A stretch of 64,000 bases of DNA from Calocera cornea HHB12733 (GCA_001632435.1 KV423956.1:122865-186864); one strand, 5' to 3'; positions 53,701-64,000 are shown, counted from the stretch's first letter. Made by a program: numbers and translations. The notes: generated by a model from the letters alone, not told the origin.

Positions 53701-54777
53701 GGACGACGACTCCCGCGAAACATTCTCGCAGGAGCTCCTTGGGCGGAAGTGTCGGCAAGATGCTTGGTGGGCAAGTGCGGCCTCGGACGGCTACGGGCGG
53801 CCGATTCGACGATGTCTGGGAGGAGAAAGAGGAGGGTGAAGAGCGAGGCAGCGATGACCGCAGCCGTGAGGGAGCCATTTCTGGGAGCGAGAGCGCGCAG
53901 GTCAAGCCGGCTACCTTGAAGGGCGTGTTTAGGTGAGCATATATGCGGCCGATAATTCCGGAACTGGGGCTAACGTCCGAACAGCGTGTCAACGACGAGC
54001 TCTAAGAGCCCTGCTGACATCAAGGCTGACATTCGGCGTGTCCTGGACCGCATGCAGGTGCAATACCGGGAAATCTCTACCGGTTTCGAGTGCGTTCATC
54101 AGCCGTCGATCGACATCAACTCGGTCTCGCAAGATCAAGAGGGTGGCAACACGCTGAGCATCAATGGGCAACCCCGTATCAAGCGGAAGTCCTCCCGGCT
54201 ATCACTTGGGCGTTTGTCTGTCAAGAAGAACAGCGAGGGGTCTACACCACCCACTCGCCCGCAAGAGAGACCGACCATTCGCTCCAGCGCGAGCGGTGGA
54301 AGCTCCTCATTCTTCACATTGCCGGGCACGGGCGGTGCTACCGTCTCGCCGGGAGCCACACCGACTAGCAATACAATTGCACCTGAAAGAACCTCGTCGC
54401 CGGCGAATGATGCTCCCACTCCGACGGGGACCGGCTCTCCGATGCTGTCACCCAGCCGGGGCAAGTTCCTGCCTCCGATACCCCGTGATTTTGGCGGCAC
54501 CTCGTCGGGCCGGCGAGGCGGTGCTGACTTCTCGGGAGACGCCGTGAACAATGCGTTCGAGAATTCGACGGCGAACGACCTGTGCGTGCGGTTCGAAGTG
54601 AATGTGGTCAAAGTGAGTCTTCTGCGGACCCTGATTCGATCGGGCATCTCATCTAATCGCTGTCTATCTTAGGTCCCCCTGCTCCCTCTGCACGGCATTC
54701 AATTCAGGAGGGTCGGAGGCAACGGATGGCAATACCAAATGCTGGCTCGGAGGGTGCTGACCGAGCTCAAGCTGTAA
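50781..54777 (+). CDS. KIN1: Kin1/Kin2-type serine/threonine protein kinase with C-terminal KA1 domain
   Basis: Exons are 50781-51287, 51339-52026, 52078-53932, 53985-54612 and 54673-54777, giving 1,260 residues. The kinase domain (about residues 145-480) starts with the Kin1 hallmark glycine loop LGAGSMGKVKLA. It has the lysine in LAIKIV, the catalytic loop VVHRDLKIENILI, DFGLS and the activation segment CGSLYFAAPELL. A UBA-like segment follows (DKEVIKRMTGFEFGTDEEIE). The long middle is disordered with many SP/TP sites. The C-terminus is a KA1 domain (DLCVRFEVNVVK, then GNGWQYQMLARRVLTELKL) that binds acidic membranes. Kin1 homologues act in polarity, septation and exocytosis. The insert PTALQPNPYPGSSSLTPQNV in the N-lobe is usual for this subfamily. 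Confidence 0.93.
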
Positions 54778-56370
54778 TCCAGCGGAGATCCCCGTACATC
54801 CGGATGATACCCTCAAACGCCCGGCCGCTGACCAAGCCTCGGTGCGCACACACAAACGCTCCTTTGTCTTTTTTTTTCCCCTTCTCCCGCATCATCATCA
54901 ATTTCCTCCCGCAATTCTGTAGTGTCTCCATTCGAGCATAACAAGCATCGAGGATACCTATTCAATATCGCACCAATAGTCCCCTACGTTCTTATTACGC
55001 CGTTTTTCTCTGCTTCTGTTCTAGCCTGGGTTCTGAATGCGGATTCTGCATCATTCGCGTCTGTCTCCCACCCGACGCAGATACCGCGTCCATGTACTTC
55101 CGCATCGAGCCTGCTCGCCATGCCCGACGTGGCCAATCACAATCCTGATTTGCTCGTCCTCGTGCAGTGTATGCTATCGAAGCCGTCCTACGAAGCCCAG
55201 CGCACAGAGCTTGAAGTGCGAAGCGCGAAGCACGGAGCGACACAAAGGGATCAGACCGCACATGCGCATCAGCGGCAAGCAGCCCGCACCCAACCCGCTC
55301 GGCGGAGTATACGCAAAAACGTCACATCTTCACGAAAGCACTTCGAACTTGTTCCTGAGCGCGCGGACCGAGCCTGTGACTGACGGACGATCGGCGAGCG
55401 GTACGATACGCACACTCAGACGCGCGCGTTGCGTTGCATATATGCGGCCATCACGCCGCGCTGGCCAACTCAGACCAGGTGCGAGGGGGTCCTTCCTAAG
55501 CGCTCTCGATGCTACTCGCCTGTGACGATGAGAATCGCCCCTGCCCTACTGGGCCCTGGGCCCGGACTGCGAGCGCAGTGCGCGAGACAGAGACGGTTCG
55601 GGACTGACCTCATCTCATCTCAGTCTCCGAGGAGGCGGCGCGCCTTCTCCCGTGAACTGGACAACTTCGATTGGACCACTAAGGGAGGGGCCCGGGCCCG
55701 GGGGTAGGGAAGTAGCGCAGAGACCAGGCAGAGACCACACGGGAGAACCGCAGGCCTTGCGCCACTGGCAAAAGGTGTGAAAAGGAGAGGGGGGTTGCCC
55801 GATCGGGCAGGTGAGGGTGGGAATAGGGGATGGGAGCGGCCTCCGCGGGGAGGGGCTCACGTGCTGCAGGCAGGCTCGGAGTGTTACCGGTCGGTGCGAG
55901 GGGGCTGGGCCTACCCTGCCCGCTGGGTCTGTCTGCTGTGACTGGCTGGCTGGGAGGAGGGATGCGAGGGGCAATGATATGGGAGGACTTGTCACCGTAA
56001 GCCTGAGGGAGCGGGGGAAGACCGGGCTGGGAAGGGAAGGGGAATGGGCATCTTCGTTCGCTATTTTGCGGGCTTCGGCTTCCGGGTGGGCCGATTGGGA
56101 ACTCGTCTGTGAAGAGGAAGGGGCGGGAGGGGCGGCCTCTTATGGCACCTGCCCTGATGCGGCGATGGACGGATGGGACAGATGGGCAGGCCGGTACGGG
56201 AACTGCGCTTCAGGCTGGAAGCATGAGACTTTCAGAAGAGGCGGGAGGGAAAGAGCAGAGGGCACTAGTACTGGCCCGGAATTCCGGTCAGTGTTCAGTG
56301 GTCGCCGGGGAGCCGGGGGAGCAGCATGGGTCCCTGAGATGTTCAGGTTGCAACGCGCATGGGGGACAAG

Positions 56371-56404
56371 GGGAGCACGGGAGCACGGAGCACGGGAGCA
56401 CGGG
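56371..56404 (+). repeat. GGGAGCAC-type short tandem repeat
   Basis: About four imperfect units of GGGAGCAC(G). Confidence 0.85.
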
Positions 56405-57690
56405 AACGAAGTTACGAGCTACAACCGTACCGTACTGGCAACAAGTGCGCGTGCAAATGCTTGGGCGGCGGGGAGACGTGTTTAGACGTTTGGGTTTGGG
56501 GTCAGGCGACCGGGTTGGATGCCGGCATTGTTTGGTTACAGCAGCAGGTGTTATCGATTTACATACAGTACGTTGCAGTGGGGGTGCGGGGGTGCGATGG
56601 TGGACAGTGGACGTTTTTGTGTGTGCCAAGGACAGGCAGGCAGGCACTCGGTGTTCCACGGACGTGTTCTACAGTGGGGATCCACCGTGTCTCGCCGACG
56701 CCCGTCTCGTTTTATTCCGGCTGTTGCAGCAGGTCGCGTGGGGAGAGTACGCCGGCAGGGGATGACGTAGTGCAGAAGGATGACAATGCCGTGATGGGTT
56801 TGTGCCCAGAGGACATTGCATTGTTAGGTTACTACTACTACTGTCTCCTCAACCTCGGCCGCCGGGGGTCCGGAGCAGGGAGAGGGTGCGGGGCCGGGTG
56901 TGACCGGCGTCAGAGGCGCTCGGATAGGCATAGTCTGCATCTCGATGTGCGGAGGCATCGGGGGGTGAAGGGGTGAGCCGGGTGGGCAAGCCGTCGTTTC
57001 CCTCCGTGGCCGGGGTGGGCTGAGGCGGACCCGGATTTGACGCAGGCCGGACAAGCTGTCCCTGGCACCTGAGAGGGCACACAGTCGCGAGGGCTGCCAC
57101 GGCGGCGACAGTACAGTCCTCGCTGTCGGCGCTTTCAATTGCTCGACCACGACGACGGACGGCCATCAGCGGCCTACAGACCAGACAGCCTCGTTCGCAC
57201 GCCGTCGCCGACCGCGCCGAGCGCACAGCACACAGCGCACACGGCCGTGCTTCCCGTCTTCGCGCATCGTCCTTGATCATCGAGCGACGGCAGCCCCGCG
57301 CGCACGCCCACGCATCCCTCGCGCATTTAGCCGGCCCTGCTGCCCCTCCCCCCTCCCTGACGATCGCTGTCATCCGCCACCTTCCTCCGACTCTTTGCCA
57401 TGCTGGTGCCCTCCTCTCTTTAGGCACAGCTCGCCTTCGCCCCCCAATCGCCATCATCCTCCCTCCCTCCCTTCATCCGAGCCTTTGTCTCATTGTCCGG
57501 GGCCAGCAACCACCGCGCTCTCGACAGGAATAGGACAGCATTTCGCCAAACACAGCGAGCGCGTGGGGGCACCCAGCGTCCCCCGACGAGCACCAGGTCC
57601 GAGCCGCCAGCGCCCGCCCGCTAGGGATATTCGATTAGGCCGCTCCCTTCTCCCACCAACCCTCTCCCGCGCTGTCGACCAGACAGCACC

Positions 57691-57765
57691 AGACCAGACC
57701 AGACCAGACCAGCACCAGCACCGGCCGACCACCCGCGCACACAGGACAGGACAGGACAGGACAGG
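57691..57765 (+). repeat. Two neighbouring pentanucleotide repeats (AGACC and ACAGG)
   Basis: Four AGACC units occupy 57,691-57,710 and five ACAGG units 57,741-57,765, about 500 bases before the F-box gene start. Confidence 0.9.
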
Positions 57766-58240
57766 GCATCATCCCAAACTAATCACAAACGCATTGCGGC
57801 CGCCCCCTGCCCTGCCAACCATAGTCAGTAGTATCTCCCCCTCCCCGCCCCACCCTCTCTCATTACCCTACAGCCACGTACAAGCCTCCCCCGCGCGCAC
57901 GCCTCCCACCTCGAGCGCATACAGCCCCGAACCGTACCGTACTGCTGCCGCTGCTCCCCCAGCCCAACCCCCGGCGGCCCTATTCCCATTTCCATTCCCG
58001 GCGTTCACGTGCCGCATGCACCGTGCTGAACCTCTGCCCGGCCCTCGCTCAGACGCACACGCATACGCCCCTGCTGCCTCGCTGGATCACACTCCCCCCC
58101 TCCTCCTCTCTTTCCTCCCCCCATCCTCCCCTCCCGCACCCGGTTCCCGCTCCGTCCCCGCTCCCCGCTCTCTCTTCCCCGCTATCGCCATCGCTATCGT
58201 CGCCGTTGCCTGCGCCTGCGCCCCAGCAGCATAGCCCAGC

Positions 58241-60169
58241 ATGATGTCGGCAAACCACCACACGACTCTCGTCGTCCCGAACGACCCTTCCCCCGCGGCG
58301 CAGCTAAGGCTGCGCTTCGCCCACCTCCAGCACGCCGTCGACCTGCTCGGCATGCTCAACTCGGTCATGGACTCCACCGTCGCCAACCGCCGCAACATCA
58401 CCCACAGCACCGACCCGGACGTCAAGCTCTCGGACGATGCGCTCGCGATGCAGAAGATCGAGGCCGATCTCGCCAAGCGCTTTCGGGGTCTGACATTCTC
58501 CAAGAACGAGGCCCTCGCCTTCAGCCACCGTCTTCCGGACGACATCCTCATGCACATCTTCCAGATCCCGTTCGAGGAGGAGTGGCCAAATCAGGTCCGC
58601 TGGAGCATCACAATGTCGCATGTGTGCGGCAAGTGGAGACGCATAGCGATCCGCACCGCTGCGCTGTGGGCCATGGTGTGCTTCGCCGCGAGGCCGTCAC
58701 TGCCGCCGCACGTTCCCGTGGTCGGGCGTACACGGTACGACGTCGGGCGGAAACGGCATCAGCAACAGTGGTCCAACGCGCAGATGCTCACCTTCCTGCT
58801 ACGGTCGCGCGGCGCGGGCTTGGCCACGGAGCTCAAGATCGGCCCTGAACCGGAAACGAGCACGAGCGTCGTGGGCCGCTTTGTGGACCAATGCGCGAGC
58901 CGCACCGACAACCTCACGTTCACCTTTACCAAAACGCCCGCGCACCCGCGCACCATGGAGATCATCGCGCCGTGCATGGACGTGCTCGCCTGCCACCTCC
59001 GGAGGCTCAAGATCTCTTTCCCGACCTTCACAGAGTATGACATGGGCGGCCACATGGCGCCTCTATTCCGCACCGCTATGCCTTGCCTCGAGGAAGTGGT
59101 GTTCCACAACGTCCCACTGAGCCGGCACAACGGCGACTACCGCATGCTGGCAAACTGCAAGAAACTCTCCATCATCGCTGGCGGCCACGCCTACTTCTCG
59201 CCCGAGGTGCTCATCCCTCTGCTCAAGTCCGGCCAACAGCTGCGCGAGCTCCGCATCGACATCTCCACCTCGTGGCTCATGCCTCCCGGGCCCAGCACGC
59301 AGGACACATTCTGCCCCGAGCGCGTGCTCATGCCCCACCTCACAAAGTACGTCGTGGCCACCGCAGCGTGGATGGAGCGCGCGTTCGAGTACTTTGCCGC
59401 GCCAAAGCTCCGCTGGCTCGAGATGGACACGGAGCGTTGCGAGATCCCGCCGTATACGTTCGACGCCCCCGTATACGAGTTCCTCGAGGTCTCCAAGCCG
59501 CCAATAGAGACGTTCATCATTCGCCATGTCTCGACGTTTGTGCTTCACCTTCTGCGCCAGCTTCCCACTATCCGCCATATCGCCTTCCTCAGTGCCCAGG
59601 CAGAGTACGGTGCAGCATACAAGGATGTGCTGTACGGGATGACGCAGTCAATCTTCAACCTCGAGGGCAAGCCGATCTGCCCCAAGCTCGAGTCCTGGGC
59701 GACCGACCTCGAGCTGGACGAAGCGCACCTGTACAAGCTGATCGACTTTACGTACGCGCGCAACATGCACGGCTACCGCGTCGACCGCGTCATCTTCAAG
59801 GACCGGTTCACCTGGCACATGAAGCTGCACCGCCCGGCCTCGCCCATGTCCTCGCCCAGCCCGCTCTCGGACGACTCTGGCTCGCCGCAGTCCAGTGCCG
59901 GCTCGCCGGGATCGGACGGCATGCACACGGAGGAAGGGTACGAAGCTAGCTACAGGCTTCCGCCCACGCCCGAGCTCTGGCTCGACTACCTCGAGCCCGA
60001 GCCCGTCCGGGGCGATAAGCTCCTCGCGCAGGAGGTCGGGCAGCTCATCATGGGCTCGTACATGTACGACCTGCAGACGGATCACTGGGAGCACGATCCC
60101 GTCGTGCGCGAGGAGGAGCGCTTCTTCGACGAGAGCATGACGAGACGCGACGGATTCGTCGCCAGTTGA
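58241..60169 (+). CDS. F-box protein (642 aa, single exon)
   Basis: The frame opens at ATGATG (58241) and runs 642 residues without an intron. After a helical N-terminus (AAQLRLRFAHLQHAVDLLGM), a typical basidiomycete F-box is found at about residues 95-145: HRLPDDILMHIF, then ITMSHVCGKWRRIAIRTAAL followed by WAMV. The central part is leucine-rich and probably an LRR-like solenoid (HLRRLKISFPTF, CLEEVVFHNVPL, LRELRIDIS). The C-terminus has a Ser/Pro linker and an acidic end. F-box proteins bind Skp1 and recruit substrates to SCF ubiquitin ligases; the substrate here is unknown. Such proteins are very numerous in Agaricomycetes. Confidence 0.85.
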   Translation: MMSANHHTTLVVPNDPSPAAQLRLRFAHLQHAVDLLGMLNSVMDSTVANRRNITHSTDPDVKLSDDALAMQKIEADLAKRFRGLTFSKNEALAFSHRLPDDILMHIFQIPFEEEWPNQVRWSITMSHVCGKWRRIAIRTAALWAMVCFAARPSLPPHVPVVGRTRYDVGRKRHQQQWSNAQMLTFLLRSRGAGLATELKIGPEPETSTSVVGRFVDQCASRTDNLTFTFTKTPAHPRTMEIIAPCMDVLACHLRRLKISFPTFTEYDMGGHMAPLFRTAMPCLEEVVFHNVPLSRHNGDYRMLANCKKLSIIAGGHAYFSPEVLIPLLKSGQQLRELRIDISTSWLMPPGPSTQDTFCPERVLMPHLTKYVVATAAWMERAFEYFAAPKLRWLEMDTERCEIPPYTFDAPVYEFLEVSKPPIETFIIRHVSTFVLHLLRQLPTIRHIAFLSAQAEYGAAYKDVLYGMTQSIFNLEGKPICPKLESWATDLELDEAHLYKLIDFTYARNMHGYRVDRVIFKDRFTWHMKLHRPASPMSSPSPLSDDSGSPQSSAGSPGSDGMHTEEGYEASYRLPPTPELWLDYLEPEPVRGDKLLAQEVGQLIMGSYMYDLQTDHWEHDPVVREEERFFDESMTRRDGFVAS

Positions 60170-60930
60170 GCCTTCGCCTGCGGCACACCGCGACGAGCCC
60201 TCCCGAGGCGCTCAGTCGCGGTGGTGCTGCTTTTGCCTTCGAATATTCGCATATCCCTTTCGCCCGGCTTGGCCGTACAGGTCGCGCTCCGAGGTGGCGG
60301 ACCGCGGCGGACCGGATGTGGCCAGCGACATGCAACTGGCGCATGTGCATGTGGACCGGCTGCAAGTACGTAATGAGCGTGCGCGAGCGTGGAAACGGGA
60401 TGGGGTCGGCGGCCATGGTGCTGCTGGCACGGGAGTTGCGAGGTGGTCAAAAAAATCGGATGATTAATGGATCATTTACGGGTGGTGATTCTATTCGCAG
60501 AGAGGCGCAGACCGTGGAGAAAGGCGCCTTTGACGCTCGCGCGGAGCGCGTTCGGTTCGTTCGCTTGGTGGTTCTCCTTCGCTGTATACTAGTGGGACGA
60601 CAGTTCATCATTTGTGTAGCAGTTGGTTTCTTCAAGGTTCTGTTCTCGTTGCTAGGTGCTAGAATGACAGTGGGGCAGGGGCGCCGAGGACCGGGGACTG
60701 GTAGTTCGAACATACTGTATTTTCGGGTCGTTCTAATTGGATTTGGATTCCGCACGCACGCACGCACGCACGCACACACAGCAGAAAATATAGTACGTAC
60801 GAACGGACGGGTCAGCGGGCAGAGCGGACCGCAAGAAGGTTCGGCTCATCGCTTTAGGCCAGCCTTTCACCGCACCCCACACACGCCGTGCCGAAAAAGC
60901 AGAGCGCGGCAGCGAGAAACTTCTTGGACA
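60170..60930. other. Intergenic with CGCA microsatellite
   Basis: No gene. A CGCA tetranucleotide run with a CACA end lies at 60,751-60,780. Confidence 0.7.
60751..60780 (+). repeat. CGCA/CACA microsatellite
   Basis: About six CGCA units followed by CACACA. Confidence 0.92.
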
Positions 60931-62190
60931 GACGACAGTGCTCAGCTTCTTGCAGCATGACAGGGTTCAACGATGCCTGCCAGCAGCGCTGTACCGCGCG
61001 CACAGCTCGGATCTAGTAGAGTATTGCCATAAATACACCCATTGATGTGCCTCTCGGCGGACTTGCTGGAGACTGACCTCGAGGTTTGACTACTTCTGGG
61101 CGTACGTGGGCGCTAGAGGATCGATTAAGCGGGGACTTGTCAAGACCTGCTCAGCGTTTGGCAGACACCTCCGGTGGCAAGGCACACCAGAACCCAGAGA
61201 GCTGCGCATGCGCTTCCTTGGTTCTGAGGGAGTCTCAATATCCGACGGTCGCAGAAGAGCTGACGTGCCAGGCGGGAAGGTCCGGGAACTGCGCCGCTCG
61301 AGCTCAAGTGGCAGCCCGCTATCGAAGCGGCGCGGACATTTCCGCAGGACGTTTCTCCGCACTGTCGTTGGAACTTGTCGGTGTCTGCACAACGGAGATG
61401 GACGTGGAAGAGATACCCGCACGTGATGGTTTGTTCCTCTGCCTCTTCCTCGGCATTGAAGGTGCACGTGATCCTGGAACTTTGATTCTGGTGAGGTGCA
61501 CCATAACCAGATGTCTCGTGATGGACCAATACCATCTCAGATCCCTATCGGAGCAACAGTCGCCCGATAAAAGAATAGAAGATTGTGCGCCCCGTGCATG
61601 GGGGCAGCACTTGCGAAGCGAACAAGGTGAAGGAGATCAAGCGACGTGCGGGAAAGGGAAGAAGGTGCGACTGCGGACAGCCAGTACTCGGCGTGGCGCA
61701 TATATCTACATCACTCAGGAGCCGCGATATGGCAAAGAAGGGAAGACCGCGCGGACCGCATCCCATCGATCGCAAGTGCCGCTCTCGGCTTCCCCACTAG
61801 TCATCTACAAATCTGCATCAAACGAACGCATTACCCTTATTCTTGCATTGACGCTGCCTAGAATCAAAGGAGCCCCGTGAGCATCTCTATCACACCGCTT
61901 TGTGTCCACCGTTAGACAAGCGGGGCCAATCGGAAGGCAGAAATGGTTTCAATATCGCAGCGCACGGGCACTCCACAAGTCTTGATGGCTACCTGTATCA
62001 TGCACCGTCCTTAAACTGGCATAGACCGCAACATCGGACCCGTGATACACCTGATGCCCTGCGGCCATGGCGAGCTCCTATCGCCCCCCACATTGTATAA
62101 AGTCCTTGCCTCTCTTCCTCCTCCCTTGCTGCTGGACCGTCATATACCGTGCATCTGAAGTACATAATAGGCCGTGCGGTTGCTAGAAAG
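60930..62190 (+). repeat. Upstream block of PARG-like C, inverted duplicate of 42877-43440 plus 45300-45835
   Basis: This block matches the left block in inverse order. The tandem array of the left block is represented here by a single unit at about 61,590-61,700 (GGGGGCAGCACTTGCGAAGC, then GTGCGGGAAAGG and GGCGTGGCGCATATATCTAC). About 190 bases at roughly 61,073-61,267 are absent from the left block. Confidence 0.87.
62096..62102 (+). promoter_or_regulatory. TATA box of PARG-like C
   Basis: TATAAAG lies 88 bases upstream of the ATG at 62191, within a stretch nearly identical to the promoter of copy B. Confidence 0.7.
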
Positions 62191-63342
62191 ATGAGTCAAA
62201 ATCCGTCATACCAGTACGCCCTTTCATCGCGGTCTGGAGCGAGTCGTTGCTCAACCGAGCGCTGCATTGGCCCCAGCGTCCCCACGCACCAAGCGCCTAG
62301 CAACAGCGGATACCAAGCCTCTACCCTAGGCTCATTCCCCGTCCTAGAATCCTTGCCGGTCATGACGGTGTCGTTGCGCCGCTGGCTCGCTGGGGACACC
62401 CTCAGAATCCTGCTTGAGGGGGTCATCAGTGTCCCATTGGCGCCCAGCGCTGGCGCTAGCGCCGGCGTCCCACCTTGCCAATACTACAACATCATCCGCA
62501 ACATCCAGTATGCGGTGCGCAATACAGAGTTCCTGGATGTCGACGAGCCACACTTGAAGAACTGGAGGTCCGCTCTAGCCGATTTGAAGCGGGAGCACGC
62601 ATTGAACGGCGGGTTCCTGCAGGGCCGGCGGAGCAGTAGCACCAGGTTCTCGTGCATCAACCGCACCACTCTCGAAGCCGCGCGCCATATGCAGGAGCAG
62701 TACGGTTCCCACTTAGGTTCGGCGGGCGTCGGCGTGCTGAACTGCGGGAACCCCACCCAACCCGGTGGGGGGTTCGTATCTGGCCAGTGGGGGGAGGAAG
62801 AGAGCCTCGTAATGAGCAGTACCCTGTACGAGTCTCTGCTTTCTCCACAGGCGTCGCAGTTCTACGCGCAGCACAAGGCTGTCTGGACGGATGGAGAATA
62901 CACCGACGCGATGATCTACTCGCCGGGTGTTGTCGTGTTCCGGAACGACACAGGGCAGCCGATTGTGCCCTACTCGGTGAACATCGTCACTGCTGCGGCG
63001 CACAACCTGGCCGAACTGAGGCAGGCGCTCGACGACGATACTATGGAGCAGCTGGAAGAGCTCGGGTTGGCCGAGCGCATGGCCCGCATCCTCTGGGTGT
63101 TTCTGTCCCGCGGATGTCGAACTCTGGTCCTGGGCGCCTTCGGCGCCGGTGCGTGCCAGAACAGCGTCACCGTGCTCGCCAAAATCTGGGCGGAGCTGCT
63201 CTGCTGCTCGAACTCGCCGTTCGCTACCACGTTTGACCACATCGAGTTTGCATTGGCCGACGTAGCGGAGTTTGGCGAGTTCAAGGCGGCGTTCGAGGCG
63301 ATGCTCGGGAAGTCATGGTCGATTTACAGACGCACCTCATAA
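62191..63342 (+). CDS. PARG-like protein C (383 aa)
   Basis: The real ATG is at 62191 (MSQNPSYQYALSSRSGASRC), corresponding to the start of copy B. The 383-residue single exon contains GVLNCGNPTQPGGGFVSGQW, then GEEESLVMSSTLYESL, MIYSPGVVVFRNDTGQ, RMARILWVFLSRGCRTLVLG and AFGAGACQNS. The signature reads GGG-x7-EEE: the glutamine of QEE has become Glu, but both catalytic-type glutamates remain, so the protein may be active. The N-terminal ~75 residues are probably flexible. It belongs to the same TIGR02452-like family as A and B and is the closest relative of B in the window. Confidence 0.87.
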   Translation: MSQNPSYQYALSSRSGASRCSTERCIGPSVPTHQAPSNSGYQASTLGSFPVLESLPVMTVSLRRWLAGDTLRILLEGVISVPLAPSAGASAGVPPCQYYNIIRNIQYAVRNTEFLDVDEPHLKNWRSALADLKREHALNGGFLQGRRSSSTRFSCINRTTLEAARHMQEQYGSHLGSAGVGVLNCGNPTQPGGGFVSGQWGEEESLVMSSTLYESLLSPQASQFYAQHKAVWTDGEYTDAMIYSPGVVVFRNDTGQPIVPYSVNIVTAAAHNLAELRQALDDDTMEQLEELGLAERMARILWVFLSRGCRTLVLGAFGAGACQNSVTVLAKIWAELLCCSNSPFATTFDHIEFALADVAEFGEFKAAFEAMLGKSWSIYRRTS

Positions 63343-63539
63343 CGAATAGCGACTGCCGTCTGCCAGAGGAGGATAGCATTGAGATGGGACAATATGCCAA
63401 TACATACCGTGCTGGGCACAATGTGCTCACAGACGCCTTCGTCAAGGGCCCGCGCGGCCGCCGTGCGGACGTGCCTCCCACGGAGCTTCTCCACCAGTTA
63501 TATGTATACAAATTTGTCTTAGCTCAATCCTGAAATCAA
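63343..63539. other. 3' flank of PARG-like C
   Basis: No feature that I can support. It leads into the third copy of the upstream block. Confidence 0.5.
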
Positions 63540-63920
63540 AGAAGCACGCATCTTTATCCTTACATTGACTCTGCTTTCGGATGAAGGAGCCCCGTGAGCA
63601 CCTCTATCATACCGCTTTGTGTCCAGGGATAGACAAGGCCGGACCAATCGGAAGGCAACAACCGATCAATGAACACCACCGCAGCGCGGGGCACTCCACA
63701 AGTCTCGGCTGGCTGCCCCTGTATCTTGGACCATCCTTAAAATGGTATGGGCCTCAACTTCGGACGCGAGCAGGATAATGTAATCGATGCCCTGCGGCCA
63801 TCGCGAGCTCTTATTGCGCCTCACGGTGTATACAGTCATTGCATCTCTTCCTTCTTTCTCGCTGCTGAAACCCCCTCTCACACTGTGTTTCTCCAATACG
63901 TTGTAGGTTGTATGAGTTAT
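63540..63920 (+). repeat. Third copy of the PARG upstream block
   Basis: From AAGGAGCCCCGTGAGCACCT through AGACAAGGCCGGACCAATCG to GCCCTGCGGCCATCGCGAGC, this follows the promoter blocks of copies B and C. The TATA box is changed to TATACAG (63,829-63,835). Confidence 0.85.
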
Positions 63921-64000
63921 CAGTAAAATGAATCAAAACCAGTGAACTCTTTTCAACTACAGTGTGGAGCAAGACGTTGCTTAACCAAGCTCTGTACAGG
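63921..64000 (+). pseudogene. Start of a fourth PARG-like copy, broken, cut by the window end
   Basis: AAAATGAATCAAAACCAG at about 63,926 matches the start of copies B and C (MSQN/MNQNQ), but a TGA stop follows immediately. The next bases (GTGGAGCAAGACGTTGCTTA then ACCAAGCTCTG) still align to the N-terminal coding sequence of copy C, in more than one frame. It is therefore a pseudogene, at least in this part. Confidence 0.7.

Larger units (their letters stand above)
54778..58240. other. 3.46-kb gap without a supported gene, GC-rich, with several microsatellites
   Basis: This is the longest gene-free stretch in the window. It contains a GGGAGCAC-type repeat at about 56,371-56,404, an AGACC repeat at 57,691-57,710 and an ACAGG repeat at 57,741-57,765. 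Open frames here are low-complexity and discontinuous. The last ~900 bases are pyrimidine-rich on the plus strand and are likely promoter and leader of the F-box gene. Confidence 0.55.

Noticed and set aside
57395..58234. 279-residue frame before the F-box gene
   Set aside because: It is a low-complexity Pro/Ser/Arg frame in pyrimidine-rich leader DNA with microsatellites, ending just before the real start.
61086..61880. 264-residue plus-strand frame upstream of PARG-like C
   Set aside because: The corresponding frame is not preserved in the matching DNA of the left duplication block, and the composition is not protein-like.
62149..62190. Earlier start of PARG-like C at 62149
   Set aside because: That position is a GTG. 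The ATG at 62191 aligns with the start of copy B.

Overview
The window is nuclear DNA from a basidiomycete fungus, most probably an Agaricomycete. Genes carry many short introns of about 47 to 60 bases with GT..AG ends. The housekeeping proteins read as fungal: proteasome beta-7, SUMO, STE24, TOM70, ORC6, RRN11, DPB4 and a Kin1-type kinase. Several families typical of Agaricomycetes are also present: DUF6593-like small proteins, large transposase-like proteins of the 'PVEILHTFLLG' type, and expanded bacterial-type poly(ADP-ribose) glycohydrolases. I did not try to name a genus.

Layout. 1-4.2 kb: the 3' part of the proteasome beta-7 gene, then a long acidic protein of unknown function on the minus strand. 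4.7-16.1 kb: an accessory block of five genes (a membrane protein, two unknown or disordered proteins, a transposase-like gene of about 4.1 kb, and its 8-exon neighbour). This block is seeded with 15 copies of a 23-base motif, 11 of them inside introns and all 11 in the sense direction of the host gene. Where copies are adjacent they repeat with an exact 34-base period. 16.5-17.5 kb: DPB4. 18.2-21.5 kb: three tandem DUF6593-like genes with identical intron phases and identical 205-residue lengths. 21.7-30.7 kb: a coiled-coil nuclear protein, STE24, a GPI-anchored secreted protein, SUMO and a multispan membrane protein. 31.2-31.95 kb: a tRNA-Thr gene, decayed tRNA copies and an F-box-like fragment whose leader resembles that of the kinase at 50.8 kb. 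32.3-37.9 kb: TOM70, ORC6 and an alpha-galactosidase. 38.1-46.1 kb: a PARG-like gene, RRN11, a DUF6593 relic, a second PARG-like gene and a tandem array with a period of about 325 bases. 46.8-54.8 kb: two proline/serine-rich ORFs (one a single-pass membrane protein) and the Kin1-type kinase. 58.2-60.2 kb: an F-box protein preceded by an unusually long gene-free stretch. 60.9-64.0 kb: an inverted copy of the PARG-like segment, followed by the beginning of a fourth, broken copy.

The most unusual features are the intron-borne 23/34-base motif system of the 5-16 kb block and the PARG-like segmental duplication. In the latter, one block has undergone internal tandem expansion and one copy has lost part of its catalytic signature. 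Exon joins were made by eye from frame continuity and GT..AG sites. Lengths and boundaries are exact where given for short genes and approximate for long multi-exon genes.
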